Of a stretch of 64,000 nucleotides of DNA, positions 9,987-18,938 are shown one piece after another; within the stretch, counting starts at the first letter, position 1; each line of letters begins with the position of its first letter. A model generated the notes under the pieces. The model was not told where the DNA came from and did no database searches. It was given only the letters and a program-made list of their open reading frames with translations. The stretch is taken from assembly GCA_021324775.1 (NCBI GenBank), contig JAJPIM010000035.1, positions 29,909-93,908 on the forward strand, written 5' to 3'. This DNA comes from Gemmatimonadota bacterium (GTDB taxonomy: Bacteria > Gemmatimonadota > Gemmatimonadetes > Gemmatimonadales > Gemmatimonadaceae). The translations under genes and the position numbers were made by a program.

Positions 9987-11282
9987 TCACGCCTTGCCGT
10001 CCGTGACACGCTCGATGCGGGCGCCCAGCAGATTCAGCCGCTCGTCGATGCGCTCGTAGCCCCGGTCGATCTGGCCCACGTTGTTGATGCGGCTGGTGCC
10101 GCGCGCGCAGAGCGCCGCCAGCAGGATAGCCATCCCGGCCCGTATGTCCGGCGATTCGACGGTCGCGCCTCGCAGCTCCGAGGGGCCGGCCACGAGCGCG
10201 CGGTGCGGGTCGCAGAGGACGATGCGCGCACCCATGCTCACCAGCTTGTCCACGAAGAACATCCGCGATTCGAACATCTTCTCGTGCATCAGGATCAGCC
10301 CCCGGCACTGTGTCGCGGTCACGATCGCGATGGACATGAGGTCCGCGGGGAACGCGGGCCAGGGTTGATCCTCGAGCTTGGGGACATGTCCGCCGAGGTC
10401 GGGTTGGATCTCGCGAGTCTGGCTGGCGCTCACGATCAGATCGTCCCCCTCGGTCTCGCAGACGACTCCCATCCGCTCGAATCCCATGCGCACCGCGCGC
10501 AGGTACTCGACGCCTGCGTTCGCGATGCGGAGCGCGGAGCCCGTCACCGCTGCGAGCCCGACGAACGAGCCGACCTCGATGTGGTCCGGCCCGATCCGAT
10601 GGCGGGCGGCACCCAGGGTGCGCCCTCCACTGATGGTCATCGTGTTGGTGCCAATGCCCTCGATCTGGGCGCCAAGGGCGACCAGGAACTGCGCGAGATC
10701 CTGGACATGCGGCTCGCTCGCCGCGTTGCGGAGCACCGTCGTTCCGCTGGCTGCCGCCGCGACCATCAGCGCATTCTCCGTCGCCGTGACGCTCGGCTCA
10801 TCGAGAAAGACATCGGCGCCTTTGAGCTTGGGCGCGCTGAGATGGTATCCGCCGTCGGCCGAGAGTGTCGCCCCGAGCTGCTCAAACGCGAGAAAATGCG
10901 TGTCCACCCGCCGGCGCCCGATCACGTCGCCGCCCGGTGGTGGAAGCCGGATCTCGCCGCATCGGGCGAGTAGCGGTCCCGCGAGCAGGATGGACGCCCG
11001 GATCCTGGCGCACAGCGCGGGGTCGAGGGACGCCGCGCGAACTTCACTGGCATGGATCTCGAGCGTGTTGCGGGCCGTCCACCGGATCTCGGTGCCCACC
11101 GACCGCACGAGATCGACGAGTGTCTCGGTGTCCGCGATCCGCGGCACGTTGTCCAGGGTGACGCGCTGGTCCGTCAACAGCGCGGCTGCGATGATCGGCA
11201 GCGCCGCATTCTTGTTGCCGGAGGGGTGGATGGTCCCGGACAACTGGCGGCCACCTTCAACGACGAATTGCACGGCGGGCAT
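9987..11282 (-). CDS. murA: UDP-N-acetylglucosamine 1-carboxyvinyltransferase (Asp in place of the active-site Cys)
   Basis: A 431-residue EPSP-synthase-fold enzyme that adds enolpyruvate to UDP-GlcNAc in the first committed step of peptidoglycan synthesis. It starts PAVQFVVEGGRQLSGTIHPSGNKNAALP, with the conserved Lys-Asn of the substrate site. The loop that normally reads PGGCAIG here reads PPGGDVIGRRRVD, so Asp119 replaces the catalytic and fosfomycin-reactive Cys115. The same replacement is known in Mycobacterium and Chlamydia MurA and gives natural fosfomycin resistance. The ATG at 11280-11282 gives the standard N-terminus. A TTGACC at 11344-11349 could be part of its promoter, but I see no convincing -10 box. 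Confidence 0.95.
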   Translation of the reverse strand: MPAVQFVVEGGRQLSGTIHPSGNKNAALPIIAAALLTDQRVTLDNVPRIADTETLVDLVRSVGTEIRWTARNTLEIHASEVRAASLDPALCARIRASILLAGPLLARCGEIRLPPPGGDVIGRRRVDTHFLAFEQLGATLSADGGYHLSAPKLKGADVFLDEPSVTATENALMVAAAASGTTVLRNAASEPHVQDLAQFLVALGAQIEGIGTNTMTISGGRTLGAARHRIGPDHIEVGSFVGLAAVTGSALRIANAGVEYLRAVRMGFERMGVVCETEGDDLIVSASQTREIQPDLGGHVPKLEDQPWPAFPADLMSIAIVTATQCRGLILMHEKMFESRMFFVDKLVSMGARIVLCDPHRALVAGPSELRGATVESPDIRAGMAILLAALCARGTSRINNVGQIDRGYERIDERLNLLGARIERVTDGKA

Positions 11283-11440
11283 GGCGGACGGCGGAGAGAG
11301 GAGAGATACGGGCGACGTAAGAGACCAAAAGAGCACCGGCCCGGGTCAAGACGAGTCGCGGGCCCTGCCAGCAATCGTGTAGACTAACCCGGGCCGCCGG
11401 CCGGGGATGGCGTGCCCTGGTGGCCCTGGTCGTGCATGGG

Positions 11441-11448
11441 TATAAAAT
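11441..11448 (+). promoter_or_regulatory. TATAAAAT, possible -10 element for the DUF948 operon
   Basis: The octamer TATAAAAT is conspicuous in this GC-rich sequence and stands just ahead of the DUF948 gene. No good -35 box lies at the right distance. In-frame GTG codons follow 5 and 11 nt later, so transcription from here would give a leaderless or nearly leaderless mRNA. Confidence 0.4.
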
Positions 11449-11458
11449 AGGGGTGACC

Positions 11459-12118
11459 GTGGCGACATGGCTTCGGGACTTGATCGAGATCGCGCACGGC
11501 GTGTTGATCCTCGCCGGGTGTGTCGTCGTCGTGTGTGCCATACCGCTCGTCATTGCCACCCGCCGGGCCTGGGCCGACACCCGGGCCGCGCTCGGTCGCA
11601 CGGAGCGGGACCTCCTGCCCCTGTTGCGTGAACTGACTGGGCTGGCTCGTGACCTGACCACGGTGACCAAGACCGTCCGCAGCGACGTGGAGCTTGTGCA
11701 TGGGACCGTCGCCGACGTCAACACTCGCGTGCAGAGCGTGGTCCGGATCGCGGAACGCCGGGTAGGCGAGCTCGACGCCCTGCTGGGCGTTGCTCAGGAG
11801 GAGGCCGAAGGCATCCTGCTGATGGCCACGGCCGCGGCACGAGGGGTGCGTGCTGGAGCGGAAGCACTCGGGAACATCGTAGGCGTCCACAAGAGCTACC
11901 GCGACGGCCCCTCTTCGGAGGAGGCGCGCTCCGGTCCGATGGCTCGGACGCCGTCCGGCAATGGGCCGCGGGCCGGTGAGCCGCGGGCCGCCCGCCGGGG
12001 TCGTGACGATACGGTGACTCATGATTCTGGAGACCTCGGCGATGCCGACGAACACTGGAGGGAAAGCGGACATGAGCGAGAAGCACCGCGGGTCGGGCCG
12101 CGCCGGCGCGGCCGGTGA
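11459..12118 (+). CDS. DUF948-type membrane-anchored protein
   Basis: A protein of about 219 residues. A single N-terminal TM (about residues 12-34, with VLILAGCVVVVCAIPLVI) is followed by a long helical region (TRAALGRTERDLLPLLRELTGLARDLTTVTKTV and VQSVVRIAERRVGELDALLGVAQEEAEG) resembling the DUF948/YtxG family. The C-terminal 70 residues are polar and look disordered. No enzymatic function is known. The start is uncertain: I used the GTG at 11459, which has AGGGG 5 nt upstream, but GTG codons at 11420 and 11453 are also in frame. It overlaps the next gene, a YtxH-like protein, by 47 bp; such pairs are often adjacent. Confidence 0.75.
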   Translation: MATWLRDLIEIAHGVLILAGCVVVVCAIPLVIATRRAWADTRAALGRTERDLLPLLRELTGLARDLTTVTKTVRSDVELVHGTVADVNTRVQSVVRIAERRVGELDALLGVAQEEAEGILLMATAAARGVRAGAEALGNIVGVHKSYRDGPSSEEARSGPMARTPSGNGPRAGEPRAARRGRDDTVTHDSGDLGDADEHWRESGHEREAPRVGPRRRGR

Positions 12119-12488
12119 GGGACGTGCTCGCGCACGCGTCGGGGGAAGCGGCGCGGGGATGCGCGATGCACAGATGGACCTCGTGACGGCAGCGCTCATT
12201 GGACTGGCGGTGGGCGTCAGCGCGACGCTGCTGCTCCGCCGGGGCCCTCGGGGCGTCCGGCCGATCGGCCCCGTGGTGTGCGCGGCGGCGCGTGCCGGCC
12301 AGCGGGGCGCGCGCTGGGTCCGGGACCGTGGGGAGGATGCGTGGGATCGCGTGCCGCACGACGAGATCGCGGACCAGGTGCAGGACTACGCGCGCTCCGC
12401 GCGCAAGGCGATCGACCGCGCCGTCCACGACGAGCTGCGGACGCTTCGGCGCGCCCTGCGTGCGCAAGCGCGGCGCGTGGCCCGCTGA
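12072..12488 (+). CDS. YtxH-like small membrane protein
   Basis: A 138-residue protein. A polar N-terminus of about 38 residues rich in Arg, Gly and Ser precedes one TM (LVTAALIGLAVGVSATLLL) and an amphipathic helical tail (IADQVQDYARSARKAIDRAVHDELRTLRRALRAQ). This architecture fits YtxH-like (gas-vesicle-protein-related) stress proteins, without a known activity. The ATG at 12072 is preceded by GGAGGG at a spacing of 9 nt, which supports it over upstream ATGs. It overlaps the DUF948 gene. Confidence 0.65.
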   Translation: MSEKHRGSGRAGAAGEGRARARVGGSGAGMRDAQMDLVTAALIGLAVGVSATLLLRRGPRGVRPIGPVVCAAARAGQRGARWVRDRGEDAWDRVPHDEIADQVQDYARSARKAIDRAVHDELRTLRRALRAQARRVAR

Positions 12489-12526
12489 CGCGTGAGCCGC
12501 TGACACGGCGCGCGCCGACGCGGAGG
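12482..12526. repeat. 15-bp tandem repeat at the junction of the YtxH-like and phospholipase genes
   Basis: Three degenerate 15-bp units (ccgctgacgcgtgag, ccgctgacacggcgc, gcgccgacgcggagg) cover the stop codon of the upstream gene. In the frame of the downstream gene they read PLTRE-PLTRR-APTRR. The first two units share 11 of 15 bases. Confidence 0.65.
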
Positions 12527-12559
12527 CCGGCGGTCGCGACCTGGGTCGCGATCGCCGGC

Positions 12560-13456
12560 GTGGCCATGCTGGCCATTGCGCTCACCCCGTCGACGGCGTT
12601 CGCCTGGACGCCCGGTACGCACGTGTTCCTCGGCGAGGCGGTCATGCGGTCGCTGGACGCGTTGCCGGTCGGTGTCGCGGAATTGCTGCGGGCGTTTCCC
12701 TACGAGTTCCTGTATGGGTCGATCGCCGCCGACACGAGCATGGCCAAGAAGTACGCGCCCGTGGGACGGCACTGCCACTCGTGGCACATCGGCATGGAAA
12801 TCTTCGACCAGGCACCCGACACGCCGCTCCGGGCATTCGCGTTCGGCTACCTGGCGCACCTCGCCGCCGACGCCGTCGCGCACAACTACTTCGTGCCGCG
12901 CCAACTGGCGATCACGTCGAGTACGACAGCGCTCGGACACAGCTACTGGGAGAGCCGGTTCGAGACGCATCTGGGAGAGCGGTACAGCCGCCGCGCGCGC
13001 GACCTGCTGCTCGGCGACCACACGAGTGCCGACGCGCATCTCGACCGCATCCTGAGCCCCACGATCTTCAGCACCCAGACCAACCGCCGCATCTTCCGCG
13101 GAATGGTATACGTGGCGGACAGCGAGTCGTGGCTCCGCATCTTCCATCTGGTCGCCGAGAACAGCCGCTGGGATCTCCCGGATGATGACGTCGCCGCGTA
13201 CGTCGCGCGGTCCTACGACTACATCATCGATCTGCTGAAGCGTCTCGACGGGTCCGAGCCGTTCGCGCTCGATCCATCGGGTCTGGAGCCGCTTGGCCGC
13301 GCGAAACGCGTGCGCCGGGCGGCGCTTCGGAGGGGACGGCGCGGCGACATCGAACGCGATGCCGCGCGGCACTTCGGCATGCCCGTGACGTCGCTGGCCT
13401 ACGCGGCCGCTCTCGCGACGCCCCTCTATCCTCCCGTGCGCGCCGCCAGGAGTTGA
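12560..13456 (+). CDS. Zinc-dependent phospholipase C-like protein
   Basis: About 298 residues with a short signal peptide (MLAIALTPSTAFA, cleavage before WTPGTH). The features of the zinc-dependent phospholipase C fold are visible: WTPGTHVFLGEAVM at the mature N-terminus, HCHSWHIG, and GYLAHLAADAVAHNYF, which together supply the His and Asp zinc ligands. Predicted to be exported; substrate unknown. The start is unclear. I used GTG 12560 directly before the signal peptide, but the frame is open upstream, and a GTG at about 12341 follows a GGAGG sequence inside the preceding gene. The end overlaps gatB (opposite strand) by 31 bp. Confidence 0.75.
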   Translation: MAMLAIALTPSTAFAWTPGTHVFLGEAVMRSLDALPVGVAELLRAFPYEFLYGSIAADTSMAKKYAPVGRHCHSWHIGMEIFDQAPDTPLRAFAFGYLAHLAADAVAHNYFVPRQLAITSSTTALGHSYWESRFETHLGERYSRRARDLLLGDHTSADAHLDRILSPTIFSTQTNRRIFRGMVYVADSESWLRIFHLVAENSRWDLPDDDVAAYVARSYDYIIDLLKRLDGSEPFALDPSGLEPLGRAKRVRRAALRRGRRGDIERDAARHFGMPVTSLAYAAALATPLYPPVRAARS

Positions 13457-14880
13457 TTGACCCGCTTCGGGTCCGCGCGTCCCTGGGACTTCTTCATGAT
13501 GCGCCCCACGAGCGGGCCCTGCAGCTTGCGCTCGCCCGCCAGATACCGGGAGGCTTCCGCGGGATTCTCGGCCATCACTTCGTCGATCCACCTGTTCAAG
13601 GCGGCATCGTCCCCGACCTGCGTCACACCGAGACGCTGCGCCACGGCGGCGGCCGTTTCGCCACTTCGCGCCATCTCGGCAAACACGATCTTCGCAGCGG
13701 CGTGGCTGATCGTGCCGTCCCGCACGAGGCCAAGCAAGCCGGCCAGCGCCACCGCCGGAATTCCGAAATCGGCGATCTCGATGTGGGCCGCGTTCAGCGC
13801 GGCGAGGACCTCACCGAGCACCCAGTTGGCCGCCGACTTGGCGTCGCCGTGCACCGCAGTGACCGCCTCGAAGTAGTCGGCGAGTCTCGGTTTCTCGATG
13901 AGAGCCGCGATGTCGCCCGGACCCAGGCCGTATTGCGCCGCATACCGCCCTGCACGCGCTTGGGGTAGCTCCGCCAGCCCCGCGCGCACCGATGCGACCC
14001 AGGCGGCCGCCACGACCAGCGGCTGCAGGTCCGGCTCCGGGAAATACCGGTAGTCGTGGCTTTCCTCCTTCGACCGTGCGGGGCGCACGACCCCACGGGC
14101 GGCGTCCCAAAGCATTGTCTGCTGCTCAATGCGCCCGCCCGCCGCGAGCACTTCCGTCTGCCGCGCGAATTCGGCTGCCAGTGCGCGTTCGACGTTGGAG
14201 AAGGAGTTGAGATTCTTCACTTCGGTCTTGGTCCCCAGGGTCTCGGTGCCGCGAAGCCGTGCACTGACGTTGGCATCGACCCGGAGGCTTCCTTCCTCCA
14301 TGTTCACGTCACTGACACCCGTGTACTCCATGATGCGCTTCAGCGCGCGCAGGTACTGGCCGGCGGCGGCCGCCGAGCGGATGTCCGGTTCGCTCACGAT
14401 CTCGATCAGCGGAACCCCCGCGCGATTGAGGTCGATGGCGGTCGCCGCGGGGTAGCGGTCATGGATGGATTTGCCCGCATCTTCCTCGAGATGCACACGC
14501 GTGATCCGCACGGCGTGTTCGTCCGTCACGAGCGATCCACCCGTCGCCAGCGGCCGGTCGTACTGCGAGATCTGGTATCCCTTGGGCAGATCCGGATAGA
14601 AGTAGTGCTTGCGCGCAAAGACGGAGACCGGGTGCACGGTGCATCCGAGGGCGAGCGCCGCGCGTGTCGCCAGTTCGACGGCGTGGGCATTGAGGACCGG
14701 CAGCGCGCCCGGCAGCGCCAGGCACACGGGACACACGTTGGTGTTGGGCGGCGCACCGTACTCCGTCGAGCAGGAGCAGAATGCCTTGGTGACGGTCTTG
14801 AGCTGGACATGGACCTCCAGCCCGACCACCATCTCGTAGGCGCCTGCTCCAGCGGCCACAGTCGTCGTCGCGGTGGTCAT
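13426..14880 (-). CDS. gatB: Asp-tRNA(Asn)/Glu-tRNA(Gln) amidotransferase subunit B
   Basis: A 484-residue GatB, the kinase and tRNA-binding subunit of the GatCAB complex that makes Gln-tRNA(Gln) and/or Asn-tRNA(Asn). Signature segments are EMVVGLEVHVQLKT, the zinc-site cysteines in FCSCSTEYGAPPNTNVCPVCLALPG, and HYFYPDLPKGYQISQYD. The C-terminal YqeY-like helical domain ends with GRADPKRVNQLLAA. The start ATG overlaps the gatA stop by 4 bp (ATGA). The 3' end overlaps the convergent phospholipase-like gene, with no room for a separate terminator. Confidence 0.97.
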   Translation of the reverse strand: MTTATTTVAAGAGAYEMVVGLEVHVQLKTVTKAFCSCSTEYGAPPNTNVCPVCLALPGALPVLNAHAVELATRAALALGCTVHPVSVFARKHYFYPDLPKGYQISQYDRPLATGGSLVTDEHAVRITRVHLEEDAGKSIHDRYPAATAIDLNRAGVPLIEIVSEPDIRSAAAAGQYLRALKRIMEYTGVSDVNMEEGSLRVDANVSARLRGTETLGTKTEVKNLNSFSNVERALAAEFARQTEVLAAGGRIEQQTMLWDAARGVVRPARSKEESHDYRYFPEPDLQPLVVAAAWVASVRAGLAELPQARAGRYAAQYGLGPGDIAALIEKPRLADYFEAVTAVHGDAKSAANWVLGEVLAALNAAHIEIADFGIPAVALAGLLGLVRDGTISHAAAKIVFAEMARSGETAAAVAQRLGVTQVGDDAALNRWIDEVMAENPAEASRYLAGERKLQGPLVGRIMKKSQGRADPKRVNQLLAARTGG

Positions 14881-16292
14881 GATGCCGGCCCGCTGCGCGC
14901 CGCCGCCCTCAACGCACCTTCCAGTGCGGCTGCCGCCGCGAACATCGACGATTCCCCGAAATGGGGCGCGATGATCTGGCCGCCGACCGGCAGTCCTCCA
15001 GAATTCCCGATGGGCACCGAGATGGCGGGCACGCCCGAGAGATTCGCCGTCGCGGTGAAGACGTCGTTGAGATACATCTCGTACGGATCGGAGATCGATC
15101 CCAGCTTGAACGCGGTAGTCGGTGCGGTCGGCGTGAACAGCAGATCGATGCCGTCGGCGAACACCCGGTGGAAATCAGCGGTGATCAACGCCTGGACGTC
15201 CTGCGCGCGCCTGTAATACGCGTCGTAGTAGCCGGCGGACAGCACGTACGTCCCCAGTAGAATCCGTCGCGTGACTTCCGCGCCGAACCCCCGAGACCGC
15301 GTGGCGTCGTACATCGCCGTGACCGTCTCGGCCTGCACGCGGGCGCCGTAGCGAACGCCCTCGAACCGCGCCAGGTTCGAGGACGCCTCCGCAGGCACGA
15401 TAATGTAGTAGACCGGAATGGCGTACGCGGTGTGCGGCAGCGAGACGTCCCGGATCGTCGCCCCCAGCTTGGCCAGCATGTTCAACGCGATCTCGCACCG
15501 CTCGCGCACTCCGCCGTCGAGCCCATCCGGGAAATACTCACGCGGCCGGCCGACGACCACGCCGGCAAGTGGCGTGGCGCCCGTCGCGCCCCGGCGCACC
15601 GCTGCGCGGTAGTCGGGCACCTCCTGGCCTCCGGATGTCGCATCGCGCGGATCGCGCCCCGCGATCACACCCATCGCAAGTGCGGCGTCTTCGACAGACT
15701 GCGACAGAACACCTACCTGGTCGACCGACGAGGCGAACGCGACGAGTCCGTACCGGCTCACGCGGCCATAGGTCGGCTTCACGCCCACGACTCCGCAGAA
15801 GCTCGCCGGCTGGCGCACGGAGCCGCCCGTTTCCGAGCCGAGTGCGATGCGAACGATGCCGGCTGCGACGGCGGCCGCGGAACCGCCCGACGACCCTCCC
15901 GGCACGCGGCTGGGGTCTCGCGGGTTGCGGGTCGGGCCGTACGCACTGTGCTCGGTGGACGAGCCCATCGCGAACTCGTCCATGTTGGTCTTGCCGAGGA
16001 CGACCGCGCCGGCCGCGCGAAGGCGCTCGACGACCGTCGCTTCGAATGGGCTCACGTATCCGGCGAGGATGCGCGAACCGCACGTAGTCGGGGTTTCGAG
16101 GGTAGCGATATTGTCCTTGACTGCGACCGGCACGCCTTCGAGTGGCTGCGGGTCGCCCGTTCGGGACGCTGCGGCGGATTCGGCGTCGGCCTCCGCGTCC
16201 GGGTTCATCGCGACGAAGATGTTGAGGCCCTCGCGTCCGGCGCCGACTGCGGCCGCGCGATCCAGCGCCGCCCGCACCAGGCTTGCCGTCAC
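14877..16292 (-). CDS. gatA: Asp-tRNA(Asn)/Glu-tRNA(Gln) amidotransferase subunit A
   Basis: A 471-residue amidase-family subunit that releases ammonia from glutamine for GatB. The catalytic Lys is in VAVKDNIA (about residue 59). The signature region SRVPGGSSGGSAAAVAAG and GSETGGSVRQPASFCG supply the cis-Ser and nucleophilic Ser. The GTG start overlaps the gatC stop by 4 bp (GTGA) and the stop overlaps gatB, so the three subunits are translationally coupled in the order C-A-B. Confidence 0.97.
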   Translation of the reverse strand: MTASLVRAALDRAAAVGAGREGLNIFVAMNPDAEADAESAAASRTGDPQPLEGVPVAVKDNIATLETPTTCGSRILAGYVSPFEATVVERLRAAGAVVLGKTNMDEFAMGSSTEHSAYGPTRNPRDPSRVPGGSSGGSAAAVAAGIVRIALGSETGGSVRQPASFCGVVGVKPTYGRVSRYGLVAFASSVDQVGVLSQSVEDAALAMGVIAGRDPRDATSGGQEVPDYRAAVRRGATGATPLAGVVVGRPREYFPDGLDGGVRERCEIALNMLAKLGATIRDVSLPHTAYAIPVYYIIVPAEASSNLARFEGVRYGARVQAETVTAMYDATRSRGFGAEVTRRILLGTYVLSAGYYDAYYRRAQDVQALITADFHRVFADGIDLLFTPTAPTTAFKLGSISDPYEMYLNDVFTATANLSGVPAISVPIGNSGGLPVGGQIIAPHFGESSMFAAAAALEGALRAAARSGPAS

Positions 16293-16633
16293 GCCGAGTC
16301 GTCCTCGGCGGGCCGGTCGTCGCCGGCGAGCACGCCGTGCCGTTCACCCCCGTGTGTCGCCAGCCGCGGAACGATCAGGAAGCCATCGCGGACCATCGGC
16401 GCGAACGCTGGCAGCGGGCGCAGGAGCGGAATCGGCGGCCCGCTGTCGGGCCGCAGGTGCATATCGCCATCGCGGGCGACCTCCGGGACGCTCGAGGTGT
16501 CGACACCCGCGAGGACGGCCATGTGATCCAGAATGCCGGACAGTTCGGCGGCGAGTGCGGGAAGCCGGCTGTCATCGACCCCGACGCGGGCGAGTGCCGC
16601 GATGTGACGCACGTCGTCGTGCGAAACACTCAT
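16289..16633 (-). CDS. gatC: Asp-tRNA(Asn)/Glu-tRNA(Gln) amidotransferase subunit C
   Basis: A 114-residue GatC, which wraps around GatA and GatB and stabilises the complex. VRHIAALARVGVDDSRLPALAAELSGILDHMAVLAGVDTSSV is the conserved helical N-terminal part. LRPD and a short C-terminal tail follow. ATG at 16631-16633, 4 bp downstream of the helicase stop, so it is probably on the same transcript as uvrD. Confidence 0.93.
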   Translation of the reverse strand: MSVSHDDVRHIAALARVGVDDSRLPALAAELSGILDHMAVLAGVDTSSVPEVARDGDMHLRPDSGPPIPLLRPLPAFAPMVRDGFLIVPRLATHGGERHGVLAGDDRPAEDDSA

Positions 16634-16637
16634 GACA

Positions 16638-18938
16638 TCACTCGAGTGCGGGTTGCAGGCCGGCCTGCGCGATCACCAGCGTCTTCCGGCCGATGGTGGC
16701 ATCTTCGAAATCCACCTTGACCTTGGCGGCCGCCCCGGACCCGGACACTTCGGCGATCGTCCCCGATCCGAACGTCCGGTGCCGGACCCGCTCGCCGGGG
16801 TGATACGCCGGCACGTCCTGTGATGCCGACGCGACATCCGGCTCGTGCTCCCAGCGGCGGCCAAGCGTGACCGGAACACCGGGGCGTCGCGCGCTGGCGC
16901 GCGATCCGCCGAATCCGGTCTGCCACACCGTGTCGCCGCCGAACGCAATGCGGCCGGACGATCGCACGCGGATCGTCTCCCGCCGCTCGACGATCCCACT
17001 CGGAATATCGGCGAGAAAGCTGGATTCCTTGCCCGGAAGCAGCTCTCCGTTGCGGCGGCGCTGCTCGGCGTAGGACAGGAACAACCGGCGCTCGGCACGC
17101 GTGATACCGACGTAGAAGAGCCGCCGCTCCTCTTCGAGCATGGACGGATCATCGTAGGCGCGCGCCAGCGGGAACAGGCCGTCCTCGAGCCCCGCGATGA
17201 ACACGACCGGGAACTCGAGCCCCTTGGCGTTGTGCAGCGACATCATCATGACCGCGTCGGCGGCTGGGTCGAGCTGATCAGTGCCGGCTACGAGCGACGT
17301 CCGCTGGAGGAAATGCTGGAGCGGCGTCAGCCCCACCTCTCCGCCGTCGTCGGCGACCGTCTCCGCCGCGCTGGTGATCAACTCGCGGATGTTGTCCAGG
17401 CGTTCGGCCGAGTCGGGGCCTTCGGCGCGCAGGTAGTCGCCGTAGCGGATCTCGCCGACGAGGGCACGGAGCAGCTCGTCCACGCTCGCGTCGGTGGCCT
17501 GAACCCGCAGCCGCTCGATGAGTTGCGCGAAGCCAGCGAGCGCCGCGCGGCCGGCCGGGCGCAGCTCCTCGAGCATCGACGGCTGAGCGGCGGCCGCGAG
17601 CAGTGAGACGCCGTGTGCGGCCGCCGCTGTCGTGAGAAGGGCCATGGCGGCGTCGCCCATACCCCGGCGCGGGACGGCGATCGCTCGCCGGAACGCCTCG
17701 TTGTCGGCGGGGTTCGCGATGAGTTTCAGATAACTCATCAGATCGCGAATCTCGCGACGGTCGTAGAATCGGATCGCCCCGACGAGCCGGTACGGAAGCC
17801 CCTGGCGCCGGAGCGCCTCTTCGAAGGCCCGGCTCTGGGCGTTGGTCCGATAGAGAATCGCGATGTCCCGGAGGGCGATATCGCCCTCGGCACGGCGCCG
17901 GGCCACGATCTCTTCGACGACCCACGCGGCCTCGTCGCGCTCATCGAGCGAGCGCACTGCGACCGCGCGCTCTCCCATCTCCTTGGTCGATCGCAGCGTC
18001 TTCCCCATCCGCTGCGTGTTGGCCGAGATGACCGCGTTGGCCAGCTCCAGGATGCGGCCTGTGGACCGATAATTCTCCTCCAGGCGCACGACCGCCGCGT
18101 GCGGAAAATCGCGCTCGAAATCCAGGATGTTGCGGATGTCGGCTCCGCGCCACTGATAGACGACCTGATCGTCGTCGCCGACGACGGTCACGTTGCCGTG
18201 GGCGCCGAGCAGTTTGACGAGCGTGTATTGCGCGCGGTTCGTGTCCTGGTACTCATCGACGAGGATGTAGCGGAAACGCTCCTGATACGCGGTACGCCGG
18301 CCGGCATGCTCGGTCAGCAACCGCACGGGCAGCGTGAGCAGTCCATCGAACGTCACGGCGTTGTGCGCGCGGAGCGCGCCTTCGAGGTCGGTATAGACGA
18401 GCGCGGCCGCCCGGCTCAGCGGATCGTGCGCCAGCCGCGCGTACTCGTCCGGCGCCACGAGCGAGTTCATTGCATCCGAGATCGCCCCGTGGATCGCCTT
18501 GGGTGTCCAATCCCGCGGCAGGATCCCCTTGGTTTCCATCACTCGCTTCACGATGCCGAGCGTGTCCTCTTCGTCGTAAATCGTGAAATTGGGCGATCGC
18601 CCCACGAGCGCGGCATTGGAGCGCAGTAGGCGCGCGCCGGTCGCGTGGAACGTGCCCATCCACATGCCGGCCGGTTGTTCGCCGAGCAGGTCAGCGAGCC
18701 GCTCGCGCATCTCGCCGGCCGCCTTGTTCGTGAACGTCACGGCGAGGATGTGGGCGGGGTCGATGCCGCGCTCCTGGATCATCCGCACGATGCGGAGCGT
18801 CAGCACCCGGGTCTTGCCAGAGCCCGCACCCGCCAGCACCAGCAGCGGACCATCGCCGTACTCGACCGCGGTGCGCTGCGCCGGATTGAGGGCTCCGAGG
18901 AGTGCGGACGCGCGATCGGGCGCGACGGAAGCCGGCAT
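16638..18938 (-). CDS. pcrA: UvrD/PcrA-type superfamily 1 DNA helicase
   Basis: A 766-residue 3'-5' helicase. Motifs in order: Walker A LLVLAGAGSGKTRVL (about residues 32-46), VTFTNKAAGEMRER, DEEDTLG, Walker B ILVDEYQDTNRAQ, VGDDDQVVYQWRGAD, LEENYRSTGRIL and MSLHNAKGLEFPVVFIAGLEDGLFP. The C-terminal tail VRHRTFGSGTIAEVSGSG...KVDFED is the Tudor-like RNA-polymerase-binding domain found in PcrA/UvrD, which favours PcrA/UvrD over Rep. Acts in nucleotide excision repair and in removing stalled polymerases. Its ATG shares one base with the histidine kinase stop. Confidence 0.93.
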   Translation of the reverse strand: MPASVAPDRASALLGALNPAQRTAVEYGDGPLLVLAGAGSGKTRVLTLRIVRMIQERGIDPAHILAVTFTNKAAGEMRERLADLLGEQPAGMWMGTFHATGARLLRSNAALVGRSPNFTIYDEEDTLGIVKRVMETKGILPRDWTPKAIHGAISDAMNSLVAPDEYARLAHDPLSRAAALVYTDLEGALRAHNAVTFDGLLTLPVRLLTEHAGRRTAYQERFRYILVDEYQDTNRAQYTLVKLLGAHGNVTVVGDDDQVVYQWRGADIRNILDFERDFPHAAVVRLEENYRSTGRILELANAVISANTQRMGKTLRSTKEMGERAVAVRSLDERDEAAWVVEEIVARRRAEGDIALRDIAILYRTNAQSRAFEEALRRQGLPYRLVGAIRFYDRREIRDLMSYLKLIANPADNEAFRRAIAVPRRGMGDAAMALLTTAAAAHGVSLLAAAAQPSMLEELRPAGRAALAGFAQLIERLRVQATDASVDELLRALVGEIRYGDYLRAEGPDSAERLDNIRELITSAAETVADDGGEVGLTPLQHFLQRTSLVAGTDQLDPAADAVMMMSLHNAKGLEFPVVFIAGLEDGLFPLARAYDDPSMLEEERRLFYVGITRAERRLFLSYAEQRRRNGELLPGKESSFLADIPSGIVERRETIRVRSSGRIAFGGDTVWQTGFGGSRASARRPGVPVTLGRRWEHEPDVASASQDVPAYHPGERVRHRTFGSGTIAEVSGSGAAAKVKVDFEDATIGRKTLVIAQAGLQPALE

